From positions 19,612,981-19,676,980 of the forward strand of contig OX579640.1 in the NCBI GenBank assembly GCA_951230915.1: a DNA stretch of 64,000 nucleotides, read 5' to 3'. The notes beneath the pieces were generated by a model, which did no database searches, was not told the origin of the DNA, and saw nothing but the letters and a program-made list of their open reading frames with translations. This DNA comes from Antitrichia curtipendula. Taxonomy: Eukaryota > Streptophyta > Bryopsida > Hypnales > Leucodontaceae. The stretch's first letter is position 1, and every line of letters starts with the position of its first letter. Positions 22,615 to 34,898 of this stretch are shown here, piece after piece. The translations under genes were made by a program, and so were the position numbers.

Positions 22615-23017
22615 AGGACAAGCCGACTACTGTAGAAATCATTTGTTTTGATATTATATCAATTGTTGACTTAACAAAAATGCAAAAGCAATCACTAGAA
22701 GTCAAATTACAATTGAAGACCTTCCCTTTTCACACAAAATTTGGAAGATGAATAGTTGCACTTTTGTCTTGCATAGAGAGATTCTTTGTCATTCATTAGC
22801 AGAAGAACGTCCTCATTGTTGTTTATGGGTTAAACTATAAAGTACTTCAAAACCAACATACAAATACATTGGTGAAAGAAAACATCATTTAAATGATTCA
22901 TTGTGTAATGGTACAATTACTTTGCCAAAATCTAGTTCAATTATGGAGATATCTATTTTACAAAATTTACTCATATGAAACTTCACATTGAATTCTTCAC
23001 AAAGCGTATTTTGTTAC
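22615..23017. repeat. Repeat-derived DNA related to 16.9-17.2 kb (inverted)
   Basis: AAACATCATTTAAATGATTC and its flanks match the inverse of 17050-17140, with about four in five bases shared by eye. It lies between two TTAA elements and holds no gene. Confidence 0.6.
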
Positions 23018-25763
23018 TTAACCCCTAAAGTCCCAAGGCCATTTTTCCATCAAAAACCACTAAAAATTGTCATTTCCAGAGCAAAGAGCAAAAAACAAAA
23101 TTTAATTTTTTTTCTGCATATTTAACCCTAGGATCTTGTATTAGACTAGTGTAAGAATGTGTGGAAGAAATTTCAAAATTTTTGACCGTGTGCATTGCAA
23201 GATATTTGCATTTAAAGTGAAGGAATCTAGTTTTTTTGCACCTGGCTCAACTACATTTTTTGGCTTTTGAACCTTTTTAACTTAAAATTTTTTGCTATCA
23301 TGATTCTGAATTTATAATTTTATATGATGAAGAACTGAGTTGAGAATCTAGAAAAAAAAAATTAGAAAAAAACACTTAGTTTTCACTCATGAATTTTTTT
23401 TAAGTAGAAGTAGATTCAAGATTGAAGGAGAAATTAAATCATTAATAGCTCTAATGAATTGAAATACACTAATCTCACCGGTGAGATTGTTCTATCAAGA
23501 AATCTTGACCTTGTGAAACTTTTTTTTTTTTTTTAATTGTTAAAATTGAGTTTAGAAATGAATCCTACAAGTTATTTTTACAAAAAGATGCTCTAATTGC
23601 CCGAAAAATAAGATTGATCGTAACTTTTGCATAACAAATCCAAATGGAATGAATCAAAGCTTCCCATGAAAATAAAAATAAAATCTGTATGAAATAAATT
23701 TTAACAAATTTTAATTTAAAGTTTTTTTGAGGATTTTTTTCTGCCCGCCAAACTAAAATTTGGGGTTTTTGTGCCATAACTTTTGCTTCCGGGCACCGAT
23801 TGAAATAAAAATTACATTTTCGGAAAGCTAATGTGATTTTCTATCTTCAAAAAAACCCCTCAAAGAATCACAAAAATTATTGAGACCTTAGGGGCCTGCC
23901 TGAAATCAAAAACATTCAATGTGTATTGTTGAAACTATTTTCGAGGAACCTCCAATCAAAATCCCACCCCACCTCACCCCCGCGTGGAAGCTTGCACTGT
24001 TGAGATTAATCCCCACGTGTCATGAATCACATCATAATTGATGAGTCCAAGGTCATATGGTATGGTCCTAGGCATTGGCTGAAAGCTTGAGCTTGGGGCC
24101 ACAAGAGTTGGACTTCAGACATTGTTACTGTTTATTTAAAATTTATCAATAAAATAATCGTCATGCTCCACAGTGACAAGGGAATTGTGTGGCTGATGGT
24201 GTTTTTTGAAAAATGCTTGAAAATTTTCGTTTTTGAGTACTCTAAAATTACATTTAAAAAAGGAGTTGGGGACTCAAAATTTTAGGATGTTGAAAGTGCA
24301 CCAAACTCTACTTAAATCTTTAAAAAAATTGAAAAAATATTATTTTTAGCTTTAATCCGGAACATTTTGTCCAACATGAAAGATCATTTTAGGACGGAGA
24401 GAGTATGAAAGATGTGTGTATAGAAGTTTCCCACATATCTATGCAATCAAATTAAAAAAACTCTTCACCAATGTTTTTCAATCAATTATCATAAAAAACC
24501 ATGAATTTTAAATGAAATTTTTTGCCAAAAATAGAGATTTGCTTTTCTGAAACCCAAATTTGGTATGCTTGATTAGAATTGCAAAAGGAATTGAGTTATA
24601 TTTTTTAATATGCAACATTCTTTTGAATGGATTTCCGTATCATTGTGTGCAAGGTACTGTACAAGCAAAATTATTCTTTTGTTATTGAGGGCACTGAAGG
24701 CTTCCAAATCTGAGCTTCCATCACAAGAAGAATTTGGCTCAAAATGTGTGATTAAAGTAAGAGAACACCACATAAAATTGTCCAAATAAGGATTTGAGCA
24801 TTGACCCTATTTTTACTCAGTCACAAATGTATCAATTTTTGAACCGATGGGACATGGGAGCATTCCGAGGAACAGAAAGTCATCCATCGGACACTTATTG
24901 TGCTCAGCATTCTTCCAGTGTTGAACTGCTTTTCTAGGCAAGCATCTGAATTTGAAGAGGTCCGTTCTAGGAAAATGTCACAATTTGGAGCACTTACTGG
25001 AAGTGGATTCAGAAACACATTAACCCTGGAACGCGGAGGACGTCAATTTTTGGCGTTTGGATGATTGTGCAGTCATATGTACATTGCTTGGAAACTTTTT
25101 TTCATCCATTTCATTTTTGTTCACCCTCCATGGTGGATTACAAAGAGTGTATAGTTGAATTTGTAGTCATGCAAGTGTCTATCTTCACATAAATGAGAAG
25201 TTATTAAAAAAAACGAATCACAAAATATGCTATTTTAGTGTATTTTGGGAAGTTGTTGTTCCTTACTCTAAGTCTGAAATTTCTCCACAAAAATGATATT
25301 TTTTGAGTTTGAGCCCAACTAACAAAATGAAGGTCATCTAATCTAGTTTCTTCTCCAATTTGAATTTTGAAAAAATTCTTAATATTGCACATTTTATTGC
25401 AATTTGAACTTTGGGTGTATTTTCAATGTCTATTATTTTCTAATTATAGAATGAGACGGAAATTGAGTTTACACCATGATGTTTTTCATTGTAATATACA
25501 CACATGGTGAAATTTTCAGTTTTTTTGAAATAATTTTCTATTTGATGTGATTTTTCTTCTCTTTTTCTTCAAAAATTCTCAAAAAAATCAATTTTCCACA
25601 AAAAAATCTAAATTTTTTGTGAAGTAAAGAAAACATGTAATTTCATCTCTGAAAAATAAATTAAATTTTTTTCATACATGTCTAGTTGCAAAATGGCAGC
25701 AAATTGAGTGAGAGGCACTGAGGCCTAAAATCAGTGGTTATAGGTCCGTCATTTAGGGGTTAA
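23018..25763. mobile_element. Long TTAA-bounded element (2746 bp)
   Basis: It begins TTAACCCCTAAAGTCCCAAG and ends with an inverted TTAACCCCTAAATGAC. The first 0.9 kb matches the 60330-61262 element (TAGGATCTTG, GATTGCAAGATAT-like and CAAATCCAAATGGAATGAAT-like blocks). The remaining part is related to 58.8-59.4 kb. A coding-like scrap lies at about 24900-25050, but I recognise no family in it. It may be a longer family member or two elements joined. Confidence 0.6.
24180..24406. mobile_element. Truncated Stowaway-type MITE
   Basis: The stretch ending AGGACGGAGAGAG (before TA) matches the right half of the 21681-22248 element, including AATCCGGAACATTTTGTC and AAAGTGCACCAAACTC. The left terminal repeat is missing, so this is a decayed copy. 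Confidence 0.75.
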
Positions 25764-25898
25764 CAAACGCCACATCAAAATCACGACACCTCGACAACGA
25801 GTCACAATCCATCTCAAATCGCATGTGCCAATGTCGTGAAATATTTTTATTGAAGAAACAATTAACAAATCTAATAAAGAGCGCTGGCATGGGCTGCA

Positions 25899-28800
25899 TC
25901 ATGGAGCAGCAATTGCGTTGAAGGTGTAGTCAAACGAAACTGCATACTCATGTTTCGTCATCAATTCGTCCAGCATCTTAAAAAGATCAAGGTCGGGATC
26001 TAATTTCCTCTGCCAACCCTGTATCAAACATTTCACAGCAACACGTCAGATCCTCTCATTTATTAAAGTGGACTAGAAGATGTAAGTAAATGAATCAACA
26101 TTGCAGATAAACACTTCTAGCAGACGCTACATAGAAAATTTGATTTGTAATCTCCAGTAAAAGTTTCCTGAAACTTAAGAGACGTTGAGTATTCCATTAA
26201 CGCACGTTATTCTTCAAGAAAGGATGGTTGCGGTTTCAAAATCCACTAAGATACAGCAAAAAATGTTTTAAAATGTACTAGGAGAATTTTGAACTAAGAG
26301 AGAAACAGTTACAAGGTATGTTGTATACCTCTAGTATCAAAGTGGTGACCATGACGGTGCACACGTCACCATCCATATTGACACGATGTTGACGTATTTG
26401 GTCAAACAATTCCGTCATGCACTCGCCAGTATTCTTTGCTGTCCCTCGAACAGACAAATATTCCTTAAATTTATCATCCACAGCCTTCTTGAAGGCCTGT
26501 TCGTATCCAGAAACAATACCAACGAAATCAGGTTTTGCGTCCACACGCAACGACAACTGATTAAAGATAATAAATAAACAGTACACCACATTGTAATAGC
26601 TGAGTGCAACGGAAAGCCAATCCTCAATGGAAAGGTGCCATAGTGGCGTAAAAAAATTACCCCAAACAAAACCGTACAATAAGCTCAATATTCCACCTTC
26701 GTATGCTTTAAACTGAGTTATGAAAAATAGGAAGTATTTACCTCTGGATCAGGGCAAGTCTGATCATCTGTAAACTGCAACGTATAAGTAGCAACATCAT
26801 GTCCGTTTTTTATTGCAATCGCCTGCAGTACACTATAGCAGTTAAAAAGGCAGTCCAATTTACAAAGCATTTACATCAACGTCATGAATCACAAGAACTC
26901 CCCTCAAAAAACGAGCACCAAGCCATTACCTGCAAGGGAGACCGATGACCCTCGAATTGGAAAAGAATTACTCACAGTGTTTGCTCTAGACTAGATCTCA
27001 TAAAAAACAAGAGTGAAGCAAATGCTATGACCAATGTATAGTATACAAAGAGAATACTTAGTCTAATGAAACAGGATGATGAGACTAAACTCACCTTAAA
27101 AAGATCCAACATCACCGCCCGACTGTGAGCATTCAATTCAGCTGTCATGCCGACATCTAGAAGAACAACCTTGGGAACATTGTTCACAAAACGCACAAAA
27201 ATATTCCCTGGATGTAGGTCTCCATGAATAAAATTGTCTTGCTGCAACATCAATCCAGACATGTGTGAGAAATGGCTGCCCTGGATAAAGGCCTCAATTA
27301 CACAATTGAATGCTATCTGGGTCAAGCTCAATCATACTAAGGCTGATCTTGACACAAGTTCTTCTCAAACATGTTTGCATAAACGACAAATCCCGTGCCA
27401 ACAAAAAATTCTCCCATATAAAGATTCATATATATTATGGTACAGAACTGAACATTGAAGCGCTCGATTCCACAAATTCATTAAGCTCAAAATGAGGATG
27501 ACAAGTGCATCGATACTTACCAGCATCATCTTTAAGAGGCAACTGCTACCAATATATGCAAGCCGTGAGTGAATTTTGGTCAGGGGCCCTGAATTCACAT
27601 ACTTGGACACTGAAAGTCCCTCTTCATAAGTCTGAGACAGAAACCAATCCCCAAAAGGCATCTCAATAAGTAACCTCTCCTCCAAAGGCAATTACAAAAG
27701 AAAAGACTGAACAAACAAGATCACAACAATAGACACGGAAAGGTTAAAGTTGCAAATAAAGACTAACCTCTACCAAAACTGTGGGATGAACCAATGGATA
27801 AATGGGTGATGGAAAAGAAACATCTTTTGACTTTCTAAAGTTGTATATAAATCTCTGAAGGTGTGCAGCCTCCAAAGTTAAATCCACCTGTCACACCACA
27901 CGGAAATGAGCACACGATGATATACACCACTAGCAGAAAAAGACGATAAAATATATAATTACACTGCACATGCTCCAGATTTTTTTTAACTTCAGCACGC
28001 ATCTATGAATCGGAAGTGATTGCAACGAAAGTATACACTGCGCCTGGGTAGCATGACAGAATCAGAGTTTTTTTTAACTCCGAGAAAATTCAGATATTCT
28101 GTATTATCATTACACACCTGTCTGGTCATAAAAGCAGCGAAGTGCTGAACAGTCTTATCCAATTGCAAGTGCTTCAAGCCCGGAATCATCGTGGAAAACG
28201 TTGCCAAATATCTGATTATAACAAAATCTCTTTGGAGAAGATCATGAACCTTGGGATGTCGAACCTAAACAAAATCGCCCGTAAAAAAACATAATAAGTC
28301 CCTAAATTAGCTAGACCTTAGAATACGACAAACAATGAACGTGAAAACCTTCTCATCGAGCAAACCACCAGGAACATTCCGAAAGGAAAACACAAAAATT
28401 TGAAAACCAAGAAAAATAGAAATCTGTGCTTGTAACTAGCCTTAAGAACTGTGATATGAATACTTCATTTACCTTCACAGCAACAACTAGCGGAGGACCG
28501 TTTCCAGGAGGTTTCTTTAGTACAGCCCGATGTATCTGCGCAAAACCACAACCGCACAAAGATTCGGTATATTCAACCCCCCAAAAGTATAAAACGATCA
28601 TAATTCAATACATGATGTCGAACAGACCATGCCCAATGACTATACCGTACATTGATGCACTCTAAACTATGATGCACACCTGAGCAATGCTACCAGATGC
28701 CACGGGCTCCGGCTCAAACTCGTCAAATAATTCCTCGATAGGAACTCTAAAAGCTTTTTGCATAATTCTCCTCGTCTCCGCAAAGCTATGTTTAGGCGCC

Positions 28801-30550
28801 TGCCAAGCCAACATATAGATTATAACAACAGACAAGATACCTACTGCAAAAGTTCAGAAGATTCTCTCGGGATAAATTATTGATTGCAATGTAGTTCTGA
28901 ATTTCAAGCAAAAAATCACAAACCTGCATATGAAGCCTAGACAGCTCATCGCAAACATCTGCGGGGAAAATATCAGGACGCGTCGAAGCCCATTGTCCCC
29001 ACTTAATAAATGCAGGACCTGGAGAACACAAAATAACAATTTTGAGCAGCCACGTAAGAAACCATGAAGAGGTAACGACAGCCCAAAAAATATCAAAGAT
29101 TATAGATAATTACATCAAAGATCAAGAAGTAACGAAACGCCAAGCGTCACATCGCCCAGCCAATGAGTACTCATTCGGACGCACTCTCCACATGAGGTGA
29201 AGGAGGGAGAAATGATTTCTGGATATAGGGATGTTACCTGCAGCTTCAAGTGACCACAGTAGAAGGTGCAACCAAAACCTCCGCAGCGGACCATCCGTGA
29301 GGTCGACAAAGGCCCCAACAAGAAGGGACGGCGTAAAGAGTGCCACCAAAAACATCACTCTGAACCATAATAAAACTCCTTCGACTGTCTTTCCCATCAA
29401 AAATCCAACCAATGACAAGGAAAGTAGATATCAGTAATTTGCCTCATTAGCCACAATATTACTCCACTGTACTCAGACTTGTACCTCCATGTCAACGTCG
29501 GCGGGCATGACAGCGAGTGCGAGAAAACATTAAAAAAAAAAAAGTACATTCACATACCTCGTTGAACACCGACTTGAGGCTTGATTCCTGAGTCTGACTA
29601 GTCAATTCCCAATTCCCATGAAGCTGCTCCGCCGAAGCGGGTGTCCTATGCCGTTGATGCCAAGCCTCGCCCACCAGCAAAGCCAATGACGGCAACAACA
29701 CCTAAAGACAAGCAACAGAGAAAATACATATAGTCAAGCTCCTTCACTGAACCGACTTTTCCGGGTAATATACCGTAGAAATCCTAGCACGCTCGAACAA
29801 AGGAATGATCCTATCAAGGAACTAGCTAACAAGATTGAAAATACAACTTAAAGTAACTAAAACTTCAGTAATAGAATTCTGTACAATTGGTGTCTTAAGA
29901 TTAAGGACGAAAATATTTTTAAATAAAAAATGAAACACACAGTCCTCCCCACAACTGAAATCTGCCATTAACTGGGCAAGGTTATCGTGATTGTGAGAAC
30001 GAGCACCTGGACTGGGTAATCAAAAGCCACTAAAAAATCGCTGACGAGAATAACAGTCCACGAAGAAGGTTGTAGACGAAAATACCTTACTTTTATTGTC
30101 AGCCAAACTGACAAAAACGGCTGGTCTCCAATACAGTCCATCATGAAACTTTCGAAACGAAAACTCTCTCATCCCTTGTAAATGAGAGTCGAATTCTTTC
30201 AAGCGCCTCGCTTTCCAGATTTGAAATAAAGACAAATACCCGTCCTGACGTACAACCTGTAGAGGGCATGCCCCTGTTAACCTTGGAGGAGCAACAGCCC
30301 CTGCAATCGTTCCCAAAGACCTCCACCTCGGCCCTGTAAAGACCCTCCATGCCCCTGTTTGCGAAAAGCCGGCACGGATAAATGGAACTACAGAAGCCCG
30401 CTCATGACCATCAGGTAACCCTTTCCGACCCTGCGTTGAAAAAACCCTCTTCACCATTCCAGCAACATCGTTGCAACCTGTCCGTCCTCGACCGCCTGAA
30501 CGATAGGAGCGGAAAATCTGATCCCATTTAGAAACAGGCAGGATACGCAT
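25899..30550 (-). CDS. ABC1/UbiB atypical kinase (ADCK2-like), probably mitochondrial, 663 aa
   Basis: Thirteen coding exons, 5' to 3': 30550-30086, 29701-29558, 29388-29238, 29018-28924, 28799-28680, 28535-28473, 28264-28118, 27887-27768, 27631-27521, 27241-27095, 26822-26742, 26556-26329 and 26018-25899. The basic N terminus (MRILPVSKWDQIFRSYRSGG) suits a mitochondrial presequence. A hydrophobic segment (LWFRVMFLVALFTPSLLVGA) precedes the family signature FIKWGQWASTRPDIFP, with the KxGQ motif at 259-262. The alanine/serine loop is VASGSIAQ (318-325), the VAVK lysine is about 346, the catalytic loop is HGDLHPGN (478-485), and DVGM (501-504) replaces DFG. ABC1 proteins are ATPases or kinases of quinone and lipid metabolism; ADCK2-type members serve mitochondria and coenzyme Q. 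The acceptor of exon 3 (29388 or 29384) is the least certain junction; phase favours 29388. An in-frame ATG at 30631 would add 27 residues. Confidence 0.92.
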
Positions 30551-32037
30551 GCCTGCAACCTCCACTGCAAACTTCAAGAGTTGAGTCCACTTTGAACTCC
30601 GAAATTCACCAAAGTATATACACTGAATCAAAATACCGAAAACTGGAACGAAAAAGAAGCTTTATATCATAACTGAAGTGTTGCTATAACAACTGGGATT
30701 GAGATGTATTGGAAAAACATCAGCCAAAATAACAACAGATTGATGGCACCCTCATTCCAACACAAACCATAATATATAAATCATATCTCGTTCCCTATAT
30801 ACCCAAGAAAAAAGGAAAAGTCCTACAACTACGACCTAAAGTAAAAGCACACTTCAACCTTCAAAATTCACCAGCCTAGACACTCCGAATCAGTAAACCC
30901 CAAATAAGTTCAATGTCATACCCGAAGTCTTGATGTAAGATCAGAACACCCAAATGCAACAGAGCACCCAAAAGCAACACTATGTAGTAGTGCTGTACAT
31001 TTGATGCACCTAAATGTAGAGATCTATTGCATAGTGTCATTTTCTTAGTGTGTTGGTTTTGGGTGTACTTATCTTAGCAACTGGAACTAAGATGTGGTAC
31101 AACATCAGTGAACACAGAAAAATGTTTCATGGCGCCCTAGTTCAAACATCAGAACGAAATCAATAAAACCTACAATCAATTTTTTTTTAAATCCCTCCCT
31201 CCCCACACCTAAAGAAAGAAAATCCTACAATGCTGATCTGCGAAAAAAATCCTATCCACATCACCTCAAATCCAGCCACCAAACACAAGCTGCTGCACGA
31301 TCATCCAAAACACACACACACACAAAAAAAACAAAAAAACTTCAAACCTTCACAAAAACTCACCTGCCAATCACATGCTCGCCTACCACCTCCGAAACCC
31401 TGAATGAACTCCACCAATACCGGACAAAAGCTCATGTAACGCACCAGAGAATCCGACGCAGATCGTCTCACCTCCGCCGCCACAATATTCCTCGGAGCAC
31501 CAAAAGAAAGTCGGAAAAAAAAGCGATAAAAAAAGAGAGGTGTAAATTGAAAGAAAGAAGAAGGAGAAGCAGGTGCCCGCGGGGTGAGTAGGAAAGAGGT
31601 TTAAGTTTACTGCGCCCAAGCCAAAACCCTAAAGGGAGATTTGGCGACGGAATTGCACGGGAGCCCGGGGCGCAAACGGTGGCAGAACAGGGAATGCAGA
31701 AGCTCTTCACGCAGTTCTGGAGATCGCGAGTGGGACAGATGTTTCTCATTTGTTGTGGCATTGGATGGAAAAGTGAGGTGAGTGCCACGTTCTCGTTGCG
31801 GCGGTGGGTTCGGTTTTGGCCACGTGGCTGAGCCTCTGCCATTCCGATGCTTTCAGGTGCCGACGGTTGCTGTCTTGCGGTTCAAGGCTGGGAACGGTTT
31901 TAGGGCGGGCTTCCATGTGGAGTCGGGACCGGTGGAGCGTGCCGATCACCAGTAGAACGGGAGCTCCATAGAAACGGGACGTCCATTCCACCAGTTATCG
32001 GCAGGCTCCACCGGCCCGTGACTTCCCATGGAATTAT
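30551..32037 (-). promoter_or_regulatory. Intron-containing 5' leader and promoter of the ABC1 kinase gene
   Basis: A good minus-strand donor (CAG|GTGAGT) occurs at 31364/31363, so a leader exon upstream of 31364 probably splices to an acceptor shortly upstream of the ATG; that acceptor is not resolved. A telo-box AAACCCTA lies at 31625-31632. GC content is high from about 31.3 to 32.0 kb, as expected for a promoter and first exon. The ORFs in this part overlap on several frames and show no family signal. Confidence 0.5.
31929..32016. repeat. Short GC-rich inverted repeat near the ABC1 kinase promoter
   Basis: CCGGTGGAGCGTGCCGAT at the left pairs with ATCGGCAGGCTCCACCGG at the right, with a spacer of about 50 bp. 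It could form a cruciform or be a small MITE. It lies upstream of the inferred leader exon. Confidence 0.65.
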
Positions 32038-32405
32038 AGGGCTTTTTTTTTGGGCGAAATTTCGTCAGACTGTCAAAAATCTGACCTCTCTTGCTTCATC
32101 CCTCCAAAAACTGCCCTCTCCAGTGAAGCCAATAGAAGGGACACAAGTCCCAAAAAAAATCCATTAAAAACCCACCTTTATGGTAGAATCACCCATAATT
32201 GACCACTTAACCCAAAAAGGATGCCGTAGACGTTTAGTATCCGATGAATGACAAGGCATTCTCTTGTGTACTTCAATCAGGTGTTTTTTTTTGGACTTGT
32301 GTTCCCCTTGCTGGCTTCACTAGAGAGGCCAATTTTTGGAGGGACGAAGCCACAGAGGTCAGATTTTTGATAGTCTGGCAAAATTTTGCCCAAAAAAAAA
32401 GCCCT
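32038..32405. repeat. Foldback MITE, about 368 bp with arms of about 120 bp
   Basis: The left arm (GGGCTTTTTTTTTGGGCGAA, then CAAAAATCTGACCTC and TCCAAAAACTG) is repeated inverted on the right, ending AAAAAAAAAGCCC. There is no coding capacity. The superfamily is unknown because no target duplication is clear. Confidence 0.82.
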
Positions 32406-33140
32406 GACTTCAATATTGAAAGTATCCTTTATTGCTTCAATATTGTTGCATTTTTGTTGCAATGGATTATCAATATAGTATTGAAAGTATTGTTGCATTA
32501 TTGCAAGTAATAATGCAATAATATAATTTCAATGGAAGTACTGCACTTTTATTAAAAGTATATTGTTTTAAGTACTACAACAATACACTTTCAGTACTAA
32601 ACTGTTAATCCATTGAAACAATACTGCAGCAATGGGTGGCTTTTTCCCAATGAGTAGAACAAAAATATAACTATTCATCCTTCGAATTAGTTTTAGAAAG
32701 TAGAAATCTTCTATAGCATTTTGACTTCAAATGAGTTCTTTTGTTTTTTTTCATACCAATTATTCCCACGGTTTTAGAAATGATGATTTTCACAAGGACC
32801 CCTTGCGTCCTTCCAAGGTTAAGCAATTTTGCGCATGTTTTGGAGCTATGTGAGGCAACATAAATTTCTATTGTGTAGGAAGATAGAAATCACCGGAATT
32901 GTGATTTTTTTGGTAATTTTATGCCTTGAATTGAAATTACTATGAGTTGCAGAAGTTAAAAGTTGGCCTCAATCCATATCTAATTTATAGAGTCTTCCAA
33001 TTCTAATCATTTAAGAACTACTTTCCCACTTGCTACTTCCTACTTCTTGCTCACTACTTCAGAACATGTGTCATGACCTTATTAGTCCCAACCTTGAAAA
33101 TGAGAAAAATAATACATTCCAAGCTTACGTTGGAAATTTA
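32406..33140. repeat. Dispersed repeat, inverted partner of 4990-5720
   Basis: It begins with low-complexity CAATATTG/TTGCATTATTGCA-rich DNA (32420-32640). It ends with CTTATTAGTCCCAACCTTGA and nearby tracts that match 5560-5705 in reverse. The middle (32645-32830) resembles the short element at 15013-15239. Confidence 0.65.
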
Positions 33141-34165
33141 TTCTAAACTTGGTTGGAAATACCTGAATCCTATAGGATGTTTTTAGATCCATGGTTGAGA
33201 ATGAGTAGTTCCACCATAACCCTTGAAGGATGCAGCTTCCATGAACAATGGCCAAAGAGGAATGATCCTCTTATTGCCTCAAATTATACCCTTGAAGAAA
33301 AGACCAAATATTTTAATTTTCCACCTATGATCAAATTTGCAAATTTAAATTCATATTTGCAATCAAAGGTTGTGAGTTCAATATTTGCATTTCTAATACC
33401 CTTAGAAAAATTTCGCAAGGAACAATGCAAGGACTTTGATTTCATGGCATTTAGACCTACAATGTGAAAGTTATGGAGTTTTGAATTATTTTAAAATTAA
33501 GTAACTGAATTAAATTATCTTTTATTTGGGAAAAAACATAACTTTCACATCACATGTCCAAACACCACAAAACAAAGTCGTTGCACTCCATGCATAAATC
33601 TTTCTATTTGTATGGAGTACAAAACCTCTCACACTACAATGAAGCCTTTACATTCCTCTGTGCATAAAGCATTGAATTAAAAAATTAAAAAATTAAAAAA
33701 TTATTTTTACTTCATTTTTAACTATGGCAATGGTAGAGGACACACTAGTAATACTTGAATTTAGAGAAACAACAATCAACCAATCACAATTAAATATGGA
33801 AATGATTTAATACCACTTTTGAGGACACTTTCAATAAAAGTCTATTTGTTATGAATGAGTATGTCATGATGTTTTTGGACATTTTCACCTTAATTTCATT
33901 CATTTTTAAAAAGTACATAAAGCAATCCATTTACAAATGATGCAGCTATTTACATCCATAGACATAGGTGATTTTTTTTTAAATGGATTAAATTCAATTT
34001 AGTTAGTGTACATTCAAACAAGGTAGAGTTTATATCCTAATCAATAACTCTTTCCAAAAATAACTTAATAAAATACAAATAAAAAATATCATTTAAAAAA
34101 AAAAAAACTATTTTGGATTTATCATTCCATTGAAAAACTGAATCTTCAACCACAAAATAGTCATG
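33141..34165. other. AT-rich intergenic DNA, no gene
   Basis: The open frame at 33153-33467 (104 codons) has no family signal and an AT-driven composition, so it is not called as a gene. No RNA gene or defined repeat end was seen. Confidence 0.5.
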
Positions 34166-34168
34166 TTA

Positions 34169-34895
34169 GGGCCGCTTCACACTATGGCCGACCAAGTAGA
34201 GAGGCCGTGCCCAAACTTTGGGTGAGAGTCCAAAGAAATGCCCATTAAAGAGCCCATTTCGTTGGACTCTCGACCATAGTTTGGGCACGGCCTTTCAACT
34301 TGGACGGCCATAGTGTGAAGCCTCCAAAGGCCAAGCCCAAAGTCCAAACCTCACCCATGTGTCAATTTTTTGAAACAAAAGATAAAAAAACATGAGAAAG
34401 GAGTCCAAAATGGCCTTGGAAAATAATCACAGCACATGCTCTTACCATCAAACAAGGAATATGAAGGGTATAAATGGAATAGAAGGGTGGCAATGGCCAT
34501 TGAAGGAAAGTAGGTTAAGGGAACTAGGTTCATATAATGCAAAGACTCCCCATTGTAATGGTGAAGACTAGGTTCAAACCCCAATGGTGACAAATAACAA
34601 ATAACAAAGTGTGTGAAAAGAGAGAACAAATCTAATTTTCTAAAAAAAAAATTCGACAAACTCTCGATCATAGTTTGGGTCTCCATTTTTGCTCAACCCA
34701 AACTATGGTCGAGAGTCCATCAACATGTAATTAATTTTCTGCCAGAAATGTCAGTTTGGAGGGCGACAGACTCTCAACTGTGTCGTCTAGTGTGAAGGGT
34801 CGAGAGGCCGAAATTTCAGGAATTAATGGATTCCTGCAATTTGATTGGTCGAAATCAACAGCCTCTCGACCCTCTACCGTAGTGTAAAGTGACCC
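34169..34895. mobile_element. Harbinger/Tourist-like MITE of 727 bp with internal hairpins
   Basis: The terminal repeats are GGGCCGCTTCACACTA at the left and the inverse TAGTGTAAAGTGACCC at the right. A 3-bp TTA flanks both sides (34166-34168 and 34896-34898), as expected for PIF/Harbinger elements. Inside, a hairpin at 34172-34326 pairs GCACGGCC- and ACTCTCGACC-containing arms, and CCAAACTATGGTCGAGAGTC recurs in both orientations further right. No ORF is credible. Confidence 0.7.
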
Positions 34896-34898
34896 TTA

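Noticed and set aside
30020..30085. Continuation of the first ABC1 kinase exon to the stop at about 30020
   Set aside because: A donor at 30086/30085 restores phase with the next exon; the read-through is intronic.
31383..31991. Overlapping minus-strand ORFs upstream of the ABC1 kinase
   Set aside because: Several frames are open at once because of GC-rich leader and promoter composition; none shows a domain.
33153..33467. 104-codon forward ORF
   Set aside because: AT-driven composition, no recognised domain, no splice context or promoter-like GC rise.
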